From the NCBI GenBank assembly GCA_963575745.1, contig CAUYUJ010017660.1, positions 572,501 through 636,500 of the forward strand: a DNA stretch of 64,000 nt, read 5' to 3'. Every line of letters begins with the position of its first letter. The stretch's first letter is position 1. A program made the position numbers and the translations under genes. The DNA is from Prorocentrum cordatum. Taxonomy: Eukaryota; Sar; Dinophyceae; Prorocentrales; Prorocentraceae. The notes below the pieces were generated by a model. The model worked only from the letters and a program-made list of their open reading frames with translations. It was not told the DNA's origin and searched no databases. Shown one piece after another: positions 22,005 through 31,289 of the stretch.

Positions 22005-22640
22005 AATTTGTGCATCAGTGTGTCTGTGTGTCTGTGTGTCTGTGATTTGGTGTGTCTGTGTGCCTGCGTGTCTGTGTGCATGTGCGCCTGTTCGTCTGTG
22101 CGTCAGTGCGTCTGTTCGTCTGTGTGTCTGTGTGTTCTTGTGTCTGTGTGTTTGTGCGTCTGTGTGCCTGTGTGTTTGTGTGTCTGTGTGTTTGCGTATC
22201 TGTGTGTATGCGTGTGTGTGTGTGTCATTGTGTCTGTGCGTATGTGTGCCTGTGTGCCTGTGTGTGTCTGTGTGTCTGCGTGTTTGTGTGTCTGTGTTTG
22301 TGTGTGCCTGTGTGTCTGTGTGCTTGCGGGCATCTGTGCGTCTGTGCGTCTGTGCGTCTGTGCGTCTGGGCGTCTGGGCGTCTGGGCGTCTGGGCGTCTG
22401 TGCGTCTGAGCGTCAGTGCGTCTGTGCGTCTGTGTGTCTGTGTGTCTCGTTTGTGTGTCTGCGTGTTTGTGTGTGAGTTTGTGTGTCTATGACGATGTGC
22501 CTCTTTGCGTCTGTGCGTCTGTGCGTCTGTGTGTTTGTGCGTCTGTGCGTCTGTGCGCCTGTGCGCCTATGTGTCTGTGTGTCTTTGAGTCTGTGTGTCT
22601 GTGTGCCTGTGTGTCTGTGTGTCTGTGTGTGTTTGCGTGG
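22005..22640. repeat. GTGTGTCT / GTGCGTCT microsatellite
   Basis: An 8-bp-based degenerate array of TGTGTCTG, TGCGTCTG and TGTGCCTG. The Cys/Val-rich frames on the plus strand and Thr/His-rich frames on the minus strand are repeat translations. Confidence 0.95.
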
Positions 22641-23529
22641 GGAGGGGGGCACACGGGAGGCGCACGGAGTACAGACACCTTTCGTTTTTGCCAGTTCTTG
22701 TGACATGTATGTTTACCAACACACCGTTTCGCGGAGGACACGGCCAGAGAGGCGTCAAGTCCTCTTCTCTTGTTTCTTTTTCTTTCGCCTTCTCCCCTCT
22801 ATCCCTCCTTTGTCTCGTCCTCTGCCTCTGCATCATCCTGTTATTCCACTTCGTTTCCTCTTTCTCTACCTCTACCTCTACCTTCTTCTCCGCCTCTCCC
22901 ACTTCGCTACCATCTTGCACCCATTCCTTATCCTCATGTCCCCCTCCCACGTTCCTTTCCTCCACCTTGTCCAGTTATTCCTCCTCGTCTCCGCCACCCC
23001 ATTTTCCTGTTCCCCCTCCCCTTGCCCTCCCCCTTTTATCCCTCTTCTCCTTCAGTGTCCTCCTGCTCTTCTTCACCTCCCTTTCCGCTTCCCCCATGTT
23101 CGTCTCTCTCGTTATCTCTCTCTCTCTCTCTCTCTCTCTTTCCCTCTCCCCCTCACCGTCCTCCTGTTCCTTCTCTTCCCCCTCCGCAGCATCCTTTTCA
23201 TCCTCCTCCTTTCATCGACGGCCGGAGACGGCCCTTCTCTTCTCCTGAGGCGTCTTTTCCCGCCGTCTTCGGCTACTCGGTTTACCCAGGCCCTTTCGAT
23301 CGTTGGTGGCCGAGGTCTGAGCAGGGAACGGATCCGGCTGGCACCGACATCATCCCAGAGGGATGGCGGGATTTGCACATTCTGATTTTGATCTTGGAAG
23401 GAAGGCTGCAGCAGCGATTTGCGATCTACGCTTGAGTGGCTTGTGCGGGTTCGAGAAGGGGCAGTTCCAGCATGTTGCGCTGCAAATATTCCTAAAGTTT
23501 TCTGGAGTTGGAAGACGACACTTTGGCTT
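22641..23529. other. pyrimidine-rich DNA, no gene
   Basis: 22750-23230 is CTC/TTC-rich with a (CT)n run near 23112-23140. ATCCCAGAGGGATGGCGGGA near 23352 is shared with about 4969. It ends at the Copia target site. Confidence 0.55.
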
Positions 23530-23535
23530 GGTTCT
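23530..23535. repeat. probable target duplication of the Copia element (left)
   Basis: GGTTCT immediately before the 5' LTR is repeated at 41944-41949 immediately after the 3' LTR. Six matching bases are one more than the usual Copia duplication, so the exact register is uncertain. Confidence 0.55.
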
Positions 23536-23847
23536 GTGACTTGTACTCCATACAATGCAGTTGCGAGTGTATTTCAGAGGTTTTCTGACATAAGATGTTG
23601 AATACTACCCTCCCCAGCAGGCATGGCAGAGCATGTGTACAGCACGCAGTGCACAGCAGCAGTCATGACAGCAAGCACCATTGCCATCTGTAGCTCGAGA
23701 GGCCTCTCGGCAGACCGAAAGGGTTACCATCACTTCTCCCCGCCCGCAGAGCGAGATCGGGGATAGTGTCGAGGACGTTTCGGCCGAGGACGGGAAACGG
23801 ATTTTGAGAGAGAGTTTGACGACTTCGAGAGCGTCGAGCAGTTGACA
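23536..23847 (+). repeat. 5' LTR of Copia element
   Basis: This segment is repeated at 41628-41943 with about a dozen substitutions and one 4-bp indel (CATACAATG versus CATGCAATCAATG), about 96% identity. It begins GTGACTTGTACTCC (TG at the second base) and ends GTTGACA, consistent with TG...CA LTR ends. The divergence between LTRs shows that the element is not a recent insertion. Confidence 0.9.
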
Positions 23848-23848
23848 T

Positions 23849-23860
23849 TGGTAGCGGGGC
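23849..23860 (+). other. primer-binding site (initiator tRNA-Met type)
   Basis: TGGTAGCGGGGC begins two bases after the 5' LTR and resembles the TGGTATCAGAGC / TGGTAGCAGAGC sites of Copia elements, which pair with the 3' end of initiator tRNA-Met and prime minus-strand DNA synthesis. Confidence 0.7.
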
Positions 23861-23906
23861 AGTAGCTCCACGGACACCGACACGGACACAGAGAAGTACT
23901 TCAACA

Positions 23907-25988
23907 ATGTGTCCACCAGACGGCAAAGGGGGGCGAGGAGCAGCAGCAGGAGGCGCGCTTGGGCGTGCCGCAGCAGCTGGAAGCGGACAGCAGCTCTCCT
24001 CAGGATTCCTGGGTCGAGCTCCAGAGTTCGATGGCTCGATCGACGGGTACAAGACCTTCCGACGGAAGGTGGAGATCTTCGCAGCTCGAGTTCGTGGCAG
24101 AGAACAAGAGAGGACAGTAGGTTTGGAGATCATGCAGGGCCTGAATGGTCGAGCGTGGGAGGTGGTCGAGGATCTGGACATCGAGAAGCTCGAGGAGGAG
24201 AAAGGTTGGAGAACCATCTTAGATGCGCTCGACAGGGCATGCAAGTATGACCAGATTACGGAGCTGCCGACAGACTTCGAGACGCTCTTCTTCCAGACGG
24301 CCCGCAAGCCAAAGGATACGCTGATGGATTACCTCACGAGGTTTCGCACAGCCGAGCGGAAGATCCGCGCACACGACGTCACATTACCAGACAAGGTGCT
24401 CGGCTGGTTCTTATTACGACGGGCAGGCTTGGACAGAGAGGGCAAGCAGCTGGTCACCAGCCAGGTTGGCGACGACCTGTCGCTGGACAAGGTAGAGAGC
24501 GAGATGAAGAAGACGTTTGGCCTAGACTCCTTCCCAAGCACCAGAGCGAGTTTGGGAGCAGCAGCCTACAACCTGGACGGCTACGACGAAGAGGGCGAGA
24601 TCCAGGAAGATGCCTACTACCACTACGGGTACGAGGAGGACGACTACTATGAGGAAGCTGCAGAGGATCAACAGGCATACGCAGGCCACGGCTTCGACTC
24701 TGAGGCGGCCTACTACAGTGAGACGGCCACCTTGAGTGGCAACCCCATGCCGGACCAGACATACGATGTGGACCAGTACGATGACATCATGGCAGCTTAC
24801 ACGGACGCGAGACAGAAGATGAATGACATGAGATTGGCCAGAGGTTTCTACCCAGTTGTCGCGATGGTGCCGCCACCACAGAGAAACACAACGGCTATCG
24901 TCCCCAGGGCCGGTCAGGCTCGAGGACGAGGCGCGGCACGCGGCACGTCCAGAGGAAAGGCGACTGGGAGAGGTACCAGCAAAGGACGCGGCAAGAGTAC
25001 GTACACCAGCGGACAGGGCAGAGGCTCACCTGGACGAGGTCAGCCATCACACCTGCCACTTATCAGAGCGACAGAAGAGACTATATGCCTACGACGTGGA
25101 GGTCGAGGTCACTTCGCCAGAGATTGCCCACATGCGAGCCGCAAGAGACAGAATGTCGGAGACGATGCGGCCGAGGCGAGGATGGTCACCGACGAGACGG
25201 AGGACGTGCACAACTCGACCGAGCTGGACCCATCAGAGGCGATACACGACAGTGGAGCGACCAGCGTGATAGTGGGCCATGAGACGCTCAAGGGCTACTG
25301 CAAGCAGTTGGTCACAGAAGGGTTCCCAGTCAACAAGATGAAGATATTCCCGTGCAACAAGAGTTTCAGGTACGGCAACGACGCGACCGGCGATGCGACC
25401 GCATGCGTCATGGTTCCGTCCTTCCCTGGCGGCAAGTTCGTGGAGATCCTCGCCTACGTGATCCCAGGGCGTGCGCCGTTTCTGTTCGCCAGACCGGCGA
25501 TGGAGGAGCTGGGCATGGTCGTGGATTACAAGAACAAGAGGGCATGCTGGGACGGCGACGGCAAGTGGTTTCAGCTACGCCAGCAGCCCAAGAGAGGACA
25601 TTTCATCATGGACATGCTGGAGAGCTACGATGAGTGCATGAAAGATCGTGCCAACCAGACTCTGTTGCCGCAGAATATGTTGGACCATGTTCGCGTGCAG
25701 CACCCAATCAGCCCCTGCGCATTCTTTGGAGGCGAGGTGCTGGCCTACGAGGAGTCGGTGGACTTCATCGGCAACATGGTCGAGATCGACAACAAGGTCA
25801 CCATGGCAGACGAAGACTTCCATATCGCCAAGGGCCTCAACGTTAAGCAGTTGCGCAAGTGCCAGGACGCCCTACAGGCGGCCAGCAAGGAGATAGACCA
25901 GGAGCTGAGCAGGGCCAAGGACGTCAAGAAGGGAAAGCGCAAGATATGGGGGTCTACGGCGGCAACTCGGAGCTGGCGAAGGAGCTGA
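23907..25988 (+). CDS. Copia Gag and aspartic protease (693-codon frame)
   Basis: Gag forms the particle that packages element RNA, and the protease matures the polyprotein. The ATG is the first one after the primer-binding site. Residues about 40-215 are a capsid-like helical region. Residues about 220-300 are Tyr/Asp/Glu-rich, and about 330-375 are Arg/Gly-rich, as in nucleic-acid-binding tails. A zinc knuckle follows (about 25085-25130), but only C...GHFARDC remains: the second Cys is Arg, explained by one T-to-C change. The protease active site is DSGAT at about 25249. The true protein leaves this frame at the GGGGG near 25951 by a -1 shift. The last 13 codons here are out of frame. Confidence 0.85.
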   Translation: MCPPDGKGGRGAAAGGALGRAAAAGSGQQLSSGFLGRAPEFDGSIDGYKTFRRKVEIFAARVRGREQERTVGLEIMQGLNGRAWEVVEDLDIEKLEEEKGWRTILDALDRACKYDQITELPTDFETLFFQTARKPKDTLMDYLTRFRTAERKIRAHDVTLPDKVLGWFLLRRAGLDREGKQLVTSQVGDDLSLDKVESEMKKTFGLDSFPSTRASLGAAAYNLDGYDEEGEIQEDAYYHYGYEEDDYYEEAAEDQQAYAGHGFDSEAAYYSETATLSGNPMPDQTYDVDQYDDIMAAYTDARQKMNDMRLARGFYPVVAMVPPPQRNTTAIVPRAGQARGRGAARGTSRGKATGRGTSKGRGKSTYTSGQGRGSPGRGQPSHLPLIRATEETICLRRGGRGHFARDCPHASRKRQNVGDDAAEARMVTDETEDVHNSTELDPSEAIHDSGATSVIVGHETLKGYCKQLVTEGFPVNKMKIFPCNKSFRYGNDATGDATACVMVPSFPGGKFVEILAYVIPGRAPFLFARPAMEELGMVVDYKNKRACWDGDGKWFQLRQQPKRGHFIMDMLESYDECMKDRANQTLLPQNMLDHVRVQHPISPCAFFGGEVLAYEESVDFIGNMVEIDNKVTMADEDFHIAKGLNVKQLRKCQDALQAASKEIDQELSRAKDVKKGKRKIWGSTAATRSWRRS

Positions 25989-26692
25989 GACAGCGTGGAC
26001 ATCAGGCGAGGTCGTTCGGAGTGCACAACGGCTAGGACTTTAGCAAGCCCAGCATCCAGAAGAGGTTCCTCAACCTGATCGACGAGGAGCAGCCCGACGA
26101 CATATGGATCAGCCCCGAGTGTAAGGCTTGGACGATCATGCAGGAGCGAGGTTGCAAAACCGACGAGGACAAGAAGTTGCTGCAGCAGCGTCGTGAGGAT
26201 CATCATCGCACGCACCTGATGTTCTGCAAGCAGATCTACAACAAGCAGTGGCAAGCCTACCGAGATGCTCACCTGGAGCAACCAGCTACGGCACGGAGCT
26301 GGAGGACGAAGGCACTTTACGAGTTACCCGGACATCATGTATTTTTTCGACCAGTGCATGACAGGACGGGAGATTCCAGGGGAAGGATTGGCTCGGAAAC
26401 GCACTGGAGTTCGCGCGACACGACGAGGAATGGCTCTAGGACTCAACGAGAACCAGTGTGATAAACATAAGCACGTCCACCTTAAAGGTGAGATTCCAGG
26501 CACCAACTTGCACCGCGCCAGCTTCGCCGAGAACTACGGGTCCCTCCTGGCGCAGATCTTGAGTGACCTGCTGGAGCAGCCCCCGAGTCAGGGCCCCGAC
26601 GCCCTGGCGTTGGGCCTGCAGGAGGGCGAGGGCGCGGTGGAGTATATATATACCACACGACGGTGGACAGCAACGAGGCCAAGCAGACGCAC
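25952..26692 (+). pseudogene. post-protease module of the Copia polyprotein
   Basis: Continuing one base back from the gag-protease frame, the sequence reads VYGGNSELAKELRQRGH..., a TAG at 26033 (probably TGG originally), then DIWISPECKAWTIMQE (about 26100) and a Cys/His-rich stretch CDKHKHVHLKG (about 26456) after another shift near 26345. A last shift in the (TA)n at about 26645 leads to VDSNEAKQTHQNK at the insertion point. The nucleotide-fold-like opening and SPxC motif recall class I methyltransferases, and cytosine methyltransferases are known in some dinoflagellate retrotransposons. I see no complete catalytic set, so this is only a suggestion. The module is not part of the standard Copia layout. 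Confidence 0.55.
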
Positions 26693-26703
26693 CAGAACAA
26701 GAT
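26693..26703. repeat. 11-bp target-site duplication, left copy
   Basis: CAGAACAAGAT is found here and again at 37440-37450. The left copy ends the reading ...KQTHQNK and the right copy starts QNKMPKSEF..., so one copy belongs to the Copia gene and the other was made by the insertion. Confidence 0.9.
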
Positions 26704-26724
26704 TTTCTGACCCCTATAACCCCC

Positions 26725-26759
26725 GTTTGAAACACGCGCGCGCGGCAAATATTTGAAAC
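26725..26759. repeat. left subterminal GTTTGAAAC / CAAATATTTGAAAC motifs
   Basis: GTTTGAAAC at 26725 and GGCAAATATTTGAAAC at 26744-26759 match the palindromic repeats of the centre of element X (31.3-31.6 and 32.8-32.95 kb). Confidence 0.65.
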
Positions 26760-26884
26760 GGCCCCTGTCTTACGACGCCCGTCGAGGACGCGCGCGTCCC
26801 AAGCCGACCCCCAGCAACCCCCAGTAAGTTCCGACATCGCGATGCGGCTTATATCGCGACTACTCCCAAACACCGCTCGCGCAT

Positions 26885-27400
26885 CGCATACAATCCTCCT
26901 CCTCCCCCTCCCTTTCTGTCCATTATCCATTATCCCCCTTCCCCTCCTCCTCCTCCCCCTCCCCCTCCTCCTCCTCCTCCTCCTCCTCCACCTCTTCGCA
27001 TTCCTCCTCCTCCTCGCCTCCTCCTCCTCCTCCTCCTCCTCCTCATCCTCCTCCTCCTTATTCTTCTTCCTCCAGCGTGAGCTGCATCGGCCACTGGCCT
27101 CCTCCTCCTCCTCCTCCTCATCGTATTCCTCCTCCTCGTTGTCGTCGCCGTCGTCCTCCTTGCCGTTGCCGTCGTCGGCCCGGCTCGGCCCCCCTTGGCG
27201 CTGCGCGGAGGCGGAGGAAAGGCAATGGGGCGGGCGAGGAGCGGGAGGGAGAAGAGGGGGCAGGGGCAGCAGCAGGAGGAGCAGGGGTGGGAAGAGGGAG
27301 CAGGAGCAGGAGGGACAGGAGGGACAGGAGGGAGGAGGGAGGGGGAGGGAGGAGGAAGAGGAGGTGGATGAGGCTCCCAAGTTCTGTCTGCATCCCAATA
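26885..27400. repeat. opposed pyrimidine and purine tracts
   Basis: TCC-rich DNA (26890-27145) is followed after about 60 bp by GGA-rich DNA (27205-27365), so the two halves are roughly complementary and could fold back. This block lies beyond the 3' end of gene A2. Confidence 0.75.
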
Positions 27401-27603
27401 TCATTGCTGCGAACATGTTAACTCTTCATGAAAACTGTTGCGCCCAGGCGCCCGTGCCCCCACCACGCAGCACGCGCTGGCAGCGCCCGATGTCCAAAGA
27501 ATTCCACCGATCGGATCGGAGGTCGATACAACAAACGCGCGCGGCACATCAACTTCAGCACTCATCCCTCGAAGAGTGCTAGCGCTAACTCACTCGCGGC
27601 TCC

Positions 27604-29433
27604 TCACTGGAGCAAGAATTTCGACAAGCCCGTTTGCTTGCCTGCTGGTGCGCGAGGCGAGGTGCCGTCAGCGCCGCCAGCAGCGGCCATCACTAGTTGG
27701 GTGCTCTTTGCAGCGTGATTATTGGCGACGCTTGTGGACACCTGCCCGGGGATCGGCGGCCTGCTGAGAAGCACGCTTGGCTCCCCCAGCGAGGCCGCGC
27801 TAATCTGGAGCCGCGGAAGTGCCACCTCAACAGTGATGCTCTTCTCCCTCGCAGCCATGGCCTGGCTGTATACAAACTTCAACACGTGAGCTGTCGTCTT
27901 GAACTCCATCGTCGGCTCGCCCTCGCTCTCCCTCACCAACCACCCTGGGTTGAACACTTCGCCGTTGATTACCTTGATCACAGGGTCCTGGACGTAGAAC
28001 CTCATGCCGAACGCCTCGCATATCGGGACGGCGTTCTGAGTTGCGATGTTCGGCACGTGGCCCACGAGGTTGAGGACGATGTCATTGCAGACTGGCTTCG
28101 CGATGAGCCATGTGTCCTTCAGTTTCCCAGAGTAGTCGATGCACGCGTTCTGGGTGCCCTTGTCGGAGCTGGAGCCCGACGTCACGTCGTAGAGGAAAAG
28201 CTCGACCTTTGCCATGAACCTCCTGATGACCATTGGATGCACGGGCGAATTCGAGCTGTGTGCATTCCCGTCCTGGCACGACGGCTCCGCGAGCTTGCCC
28301 TCCGAGTCTTCGCCCGACCCGCACATCAGATGCATGAGCGTGTCAACGGCGCTGAGCTTCGAGACGTCGTGGACCGAGTCATCAGATACAACCTTCGCTC
28401 TCTCCACAATTGCCGCATCGCGCTCGTTGAGCGCAGCCGTGCGCTTCTCCACCTGCTTGCTGATGAAGTTGAGGACTGCGGGGATGTCGCCATTGCTAGC
28501 TCTGCCAAGCAGCGTGGACCATAACTCCACCCACATCTCGCTTGAAGTCATCAAGACATCTGCCCTACCAAGGAGGCCCACGGGGACCGTTGAGAGTTTG
28601 TGGAGCGCCGCCGTGAAGTCGTCGCCAGTGACCTTGCAGAAGCCTGTGGATGTGTTCCCGATGACATGCACGGTCTCTAACACCCTGTCGAAAGCGAAAT
28701 CCTCGCATTGCTTGGTCGTGTCGAAAACGCCAACCATCACGATGGGCACTTGTGGCTTCAAGCCTTCGCCTTCACCACGGTGGTCGCAGCCCTGGATGAG
28801 CGGCGCTGCAATCGCGCTCCGAATGCCCTCCACCATCTTCAACAAGCTGGCCCTTGCCGAATGCAACGATGACAGGGCAACTGAAATGCTGACGTTACCT
28901 GGAATGACGGCGGGGTCAGACCTGACACCCTGGAGTAGCTTGGAGAAGTGGTCGCGCGAGCAATGTGCCGACGCGAAATCGATGGAGCCCAAGGCGGCCT
29001 TCAGCTCGTCCACCGAGGTGCCGCTCAAGAAGACCTTCAAGTCGTGCTCCCACACGGGCCTCTCGATGTCCATCGGCACGATCTGGTCTTGCGAATCGTT
29101 CTCTGAGCCTCCAGCGGGCCGCGAATCCACGACCTCGGGCTCGGCGACGGGCGCGCCCTCAATGCCAGCGCGCATGTGCCACAGGTAGTTGCGAAGGCCC
29201 GCCTGCACCTGAGACCACTTGGTCCAGCGCTGCGGCTTCTTCGAGTTCGAGACCCCGTCGGTCGGCGGCAGAAGTGCATCGACGCCCTTGGAGTTGCCGC
29301 GACCGTTCTTGACGACGAGCGGGAACTCCATGCCCCTCCGAAGCACGGTATCAACTTCGCTCCATTGCACGTCGCCGTCGGCGATGCCCCCGATGACAGA
29401 CTCGACTGCAGAGACCAAGCAGTCGAGCATCAT
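27604..29433 (-). CDS. element X gene A2, unknown protein (609 aa)
   Basis: A long uninterrupted frame beginning ATGATG that overlaps the A1 stop in the sequence ATGA. No family is recognised. It is of mixed composition and looks globular: residues about 130-190 and 210-330 are rich in hydrophobic heptads. Residues about 410-540 contain MRFYVQDPVIKVINGEVFNPGWLV, with alternating beta-like runs, and the last 60 residues are Pro/Ala/Ser-rich. There are no obvious membrane spans, signal peptide or nuclease motifs. Codon use and the lack of stops suggest purifying selection until recently. It could instead be the C-terminal half of A1 joined by a -1 frameshift. Confidence 0.75.
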   Translation of the reverse strand: MMLDCLVSAVESVIGGIADGDVQWSEVDTVLRRGMEFPLVVKNGRGNSKGVDALLPPTDGVSNSKKPQRWTKWSQVQAGLRNYLWHMRAGIEGAPVAEPEVVDSRPAGGSENDSQDQIVPMDIERPVWEHDLKVFLSGTSVDELKAALGSIDFASAHCSRDHFSKLLQGVRSDPAVIPGNVSISVALSSLHSARASLLKMVEGIRSAIAAPLIQGCDHRGEGEGLKPQVPIVMVGVFDTTKQCEDFAFDRVLETVHVIGNTSTGFCKVTGDDFTAALHKLSTVPVGLLGRADVLMTSSEMWVELWSTLLGRASNGDIPAVLNFISKQVEKRTAALNERDAAIVERAKVVSDDSVHDVSKLSAVDTLMHLMCGSGEDSEGKLAEPSCQDGNAHSSNSPVHPMVIRRFMAKVELFLYDVTSGSSSDKGTQNACIDYSGKLKDTWLIAKPVCNDIVLNLVGHVPNIATQNAVPICEAFGMRFYVQDPVIKVINGEVFNPGWLVRESEGEPTMEFKTTAHVLKFVYSQAMAAREKSITVEVALPRLQISAASLGEPSVLLSRPPIPGQVSTSVANNHAAKSTQLVMAAAGGADGTSPRAPAGKQTGLSKFLLQ

Positions 29434-31148
29434 TTTAGGCCGGGTGCGCTGGCCACCCGCATCTGCCGCAGCCCCCCCTCGGCAGGGGCGCCGTCAGCAT
29501 CGGCATCGGGCTCCAACACTTCGTGTTCCAAGCGCGCATCCCTGGTGATAATCTCGGACGGCATCTGCGCTGCCTTAGCCTTTGGCTTCTTCTGTTTGTT
29601 GGCAGTGGACCCCGTTGTCCTTGCCGCCCTGCCCCGCTTGGCGGGCGTCGCTGCCGTGCCCTCGAGAACCACAGCGCCTTCCATTGGAAGCATGAAGCCC
29701 TGGATCGATTCCGATGTACACAACTCGAAAGTCTGCGTTGCAGCTTGACTATCAGTCGGCACCGCAATCGAGAGTGCCTGCGTCATAACGCGCTTGAACA
29801 TAATAGGGCGCATGGAACTCTGGAATTTCATCACTACTGTCAGAATATCACTCGGGACGTTCAAGACCGCGTTCTTGGAGTACTTCGGGTGCAGGAAATT
29901 CGCGAAGGCATCCGCGGTCTCGGAGTAGGCTTCGAAGAACTTGAGCCGATGCAGCGCGTTGTACAAGTTTGATACCCGACCGAGCTGGTAGGGGTTCTCG
30001 AATCTGTGTTGGCCGTCCTGGTAGAGGCTGTTAATGTAGGTGAGCCTCTGCTTGCGGTATGTGTCGTCTCCTTTCGTTGGGCATGCCCAAGATCCACCTA
30101 GCTGCTTCCTCGAGTGTTTGCTCCACTCGGCGAGGTACTCCCCCAGCTGTGACAACACTTCCACGTGTGACGTTGAGGCGCCCGAGCGGATGTCATTATG
30201 CAGAGTCTTGAGGTACTTCAAGACGTCCGAAGGCGTCCTCTTGTGAAAGACTGTGCAATGCTTCAGGCCGTTGGCCAGCGTGCGCAGCACGTATTTGTTG
30301 GAAGGTTGCGCCTTGAAGGCGTCGTACACGGCCTCCACCATGGTGGCGCCACTCATGAGCGCGTAGGTGCCGTGCTCACACTCCACTGCCCACGGCTCGC
30401 CGCGCACGCCAACGAACATGCCCTTGGTGAGCATGCATTGGGCGTAGGCTTCGCGCGTCCGCCGCTGTCGGCGATTGTTCTCAGGGCGCCTGCTCAGCAG
30501 GGGCTCGGCGCTGCTGCCTTGCTGGGAGGAGGTCGATGTGACAAGGGACAAGGGGAGTAGGACCAGGAGGACAAGGAGAGGGACTGGATGGGGGGAGAGG
30601 AGGTGACAAGGGGAGTAGGACCAGGAGGAGGATGAGCCTGATCGGAAGTACGACAGCGTCACGTCCTCGCGGATTGCGTACACCTCGAACACAGCTGCCT
30701 ATGGATGATGCAAGGATTGTTGGGGGTCACCGTTGGGGGTCACCGCTGGGGAAGAGGGACCTCTTGGGGCCCCATCGGGACCCTCTCTCTTGGCCACCTC
30801 GAGGCCCTCCTGGGCCCGCTTGGAGGCCCATCTTGGGGCCCTCTTGGACTTCCCGTGGGGGCTCCTCCTTGGGTCCTTCTGGGGGCTCCTTGGGTCTCAT
30901 CTCCGAGGCTCCTTGGGTCCTCCCTTTGGGCCCCCATAGGCCTCTTGGACTTCCCTTGGGGGCTCCTTGGGCCCTTGGGCCTTGTATCCGCCCCCGTCAA
31001 GGGCCTTATTGGCGGCGTGTAAGAAGTACCACGCATCTCGTTCTTTCGAGCGGCAAGCCTGAAGAAGGTTGCCGTCGAGCTGCGGGAACCTCTGCGAAAT
31101 TGACGGTAGAGGCTGGTAGAGCTGGTCCGCATGCACAGCAGAAGTCAT
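29430..31148 (-). CDS. element X gene A1, unknown protein (about 438 aa, three exons)
   Basis: Exons are 31148-30981, 30698-30638 and 30517-29430. Both introns have the dinoflagellate pattern AG|GC...AG|GC: intron 1 is 282 nt, intron 2 is 120 nt with a long pyrimidine tract. Joining the exons keeps one frame (..GGGYK + AAVFEVYAIRE.., then ..YFRS + GSSAEPLL..). The start ATG lies 35 nt after the relict SL; an earlier ATG at 31152 is in another frame. Residues about 75-90 are Arg-rich; the rest is helical with YLKTLHNDIRSG and NPYQLGRVSNLYNALHRL. The C-terminus is Lys/Ala-rich, then acidic. No family is recognised. The stop TGA overlaps the A2 start. Confidence 0.72.
30518..30637 (-). other. 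A1 intron 2 (GC-AG, 120 nt)
   Basis: Borders read TCAG|GCTCATCC and CAGCAAG|GCAGCAG on the minus strand, with AG|GC at both ends. The interior is a pyrimidine tract with a 25-bp direct repeat (30546-30570 and 30604-30628). Removal joins TCA G with GC AGC in frame. Confidence 0.75.
30699..30980 (-). other. A1 intron 1 (GC-AG, 282 nt)
   Basis: Borders read TACAAG|GCCCAAGG and CATCCATAG|GCAGCTG on the minus strand. The body is made of GGGCCCAAGGAGCCCCCAAG-type repeats (TTGGGGGCCC on the plus strand). Removal joins AAG with GCA in frame. Confidence 0.75.
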
Positions 31149-31183
31149 TCATGAACAATCGCGAAGATTGACTGCCCTCAAAG

Positions 31184-31205
31184 TTTGAGCCAAAACAGCT
31201 ACTGA
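31184..31205 (-). other. relict spliced leader upstream of A1
   Basis: On the minus strand, TCAGTAGCTGTTTTGGCTCA plus AA matches 18 of 22 SL positions. The 3' half TTTTGGCTCAA is perfect. It lies 35 nt before the A1 start codon, where a recycled cDNA would carry it. Confidence 0.65.
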
Positions 31206-31289
31206 TGCACCGGGCTGCGATGAGTCGCACGCTGTTGACTGCTGTGATTTGGGGTGGGTGTTTTGTTCAAGTCGATTCACAACGCAGCC

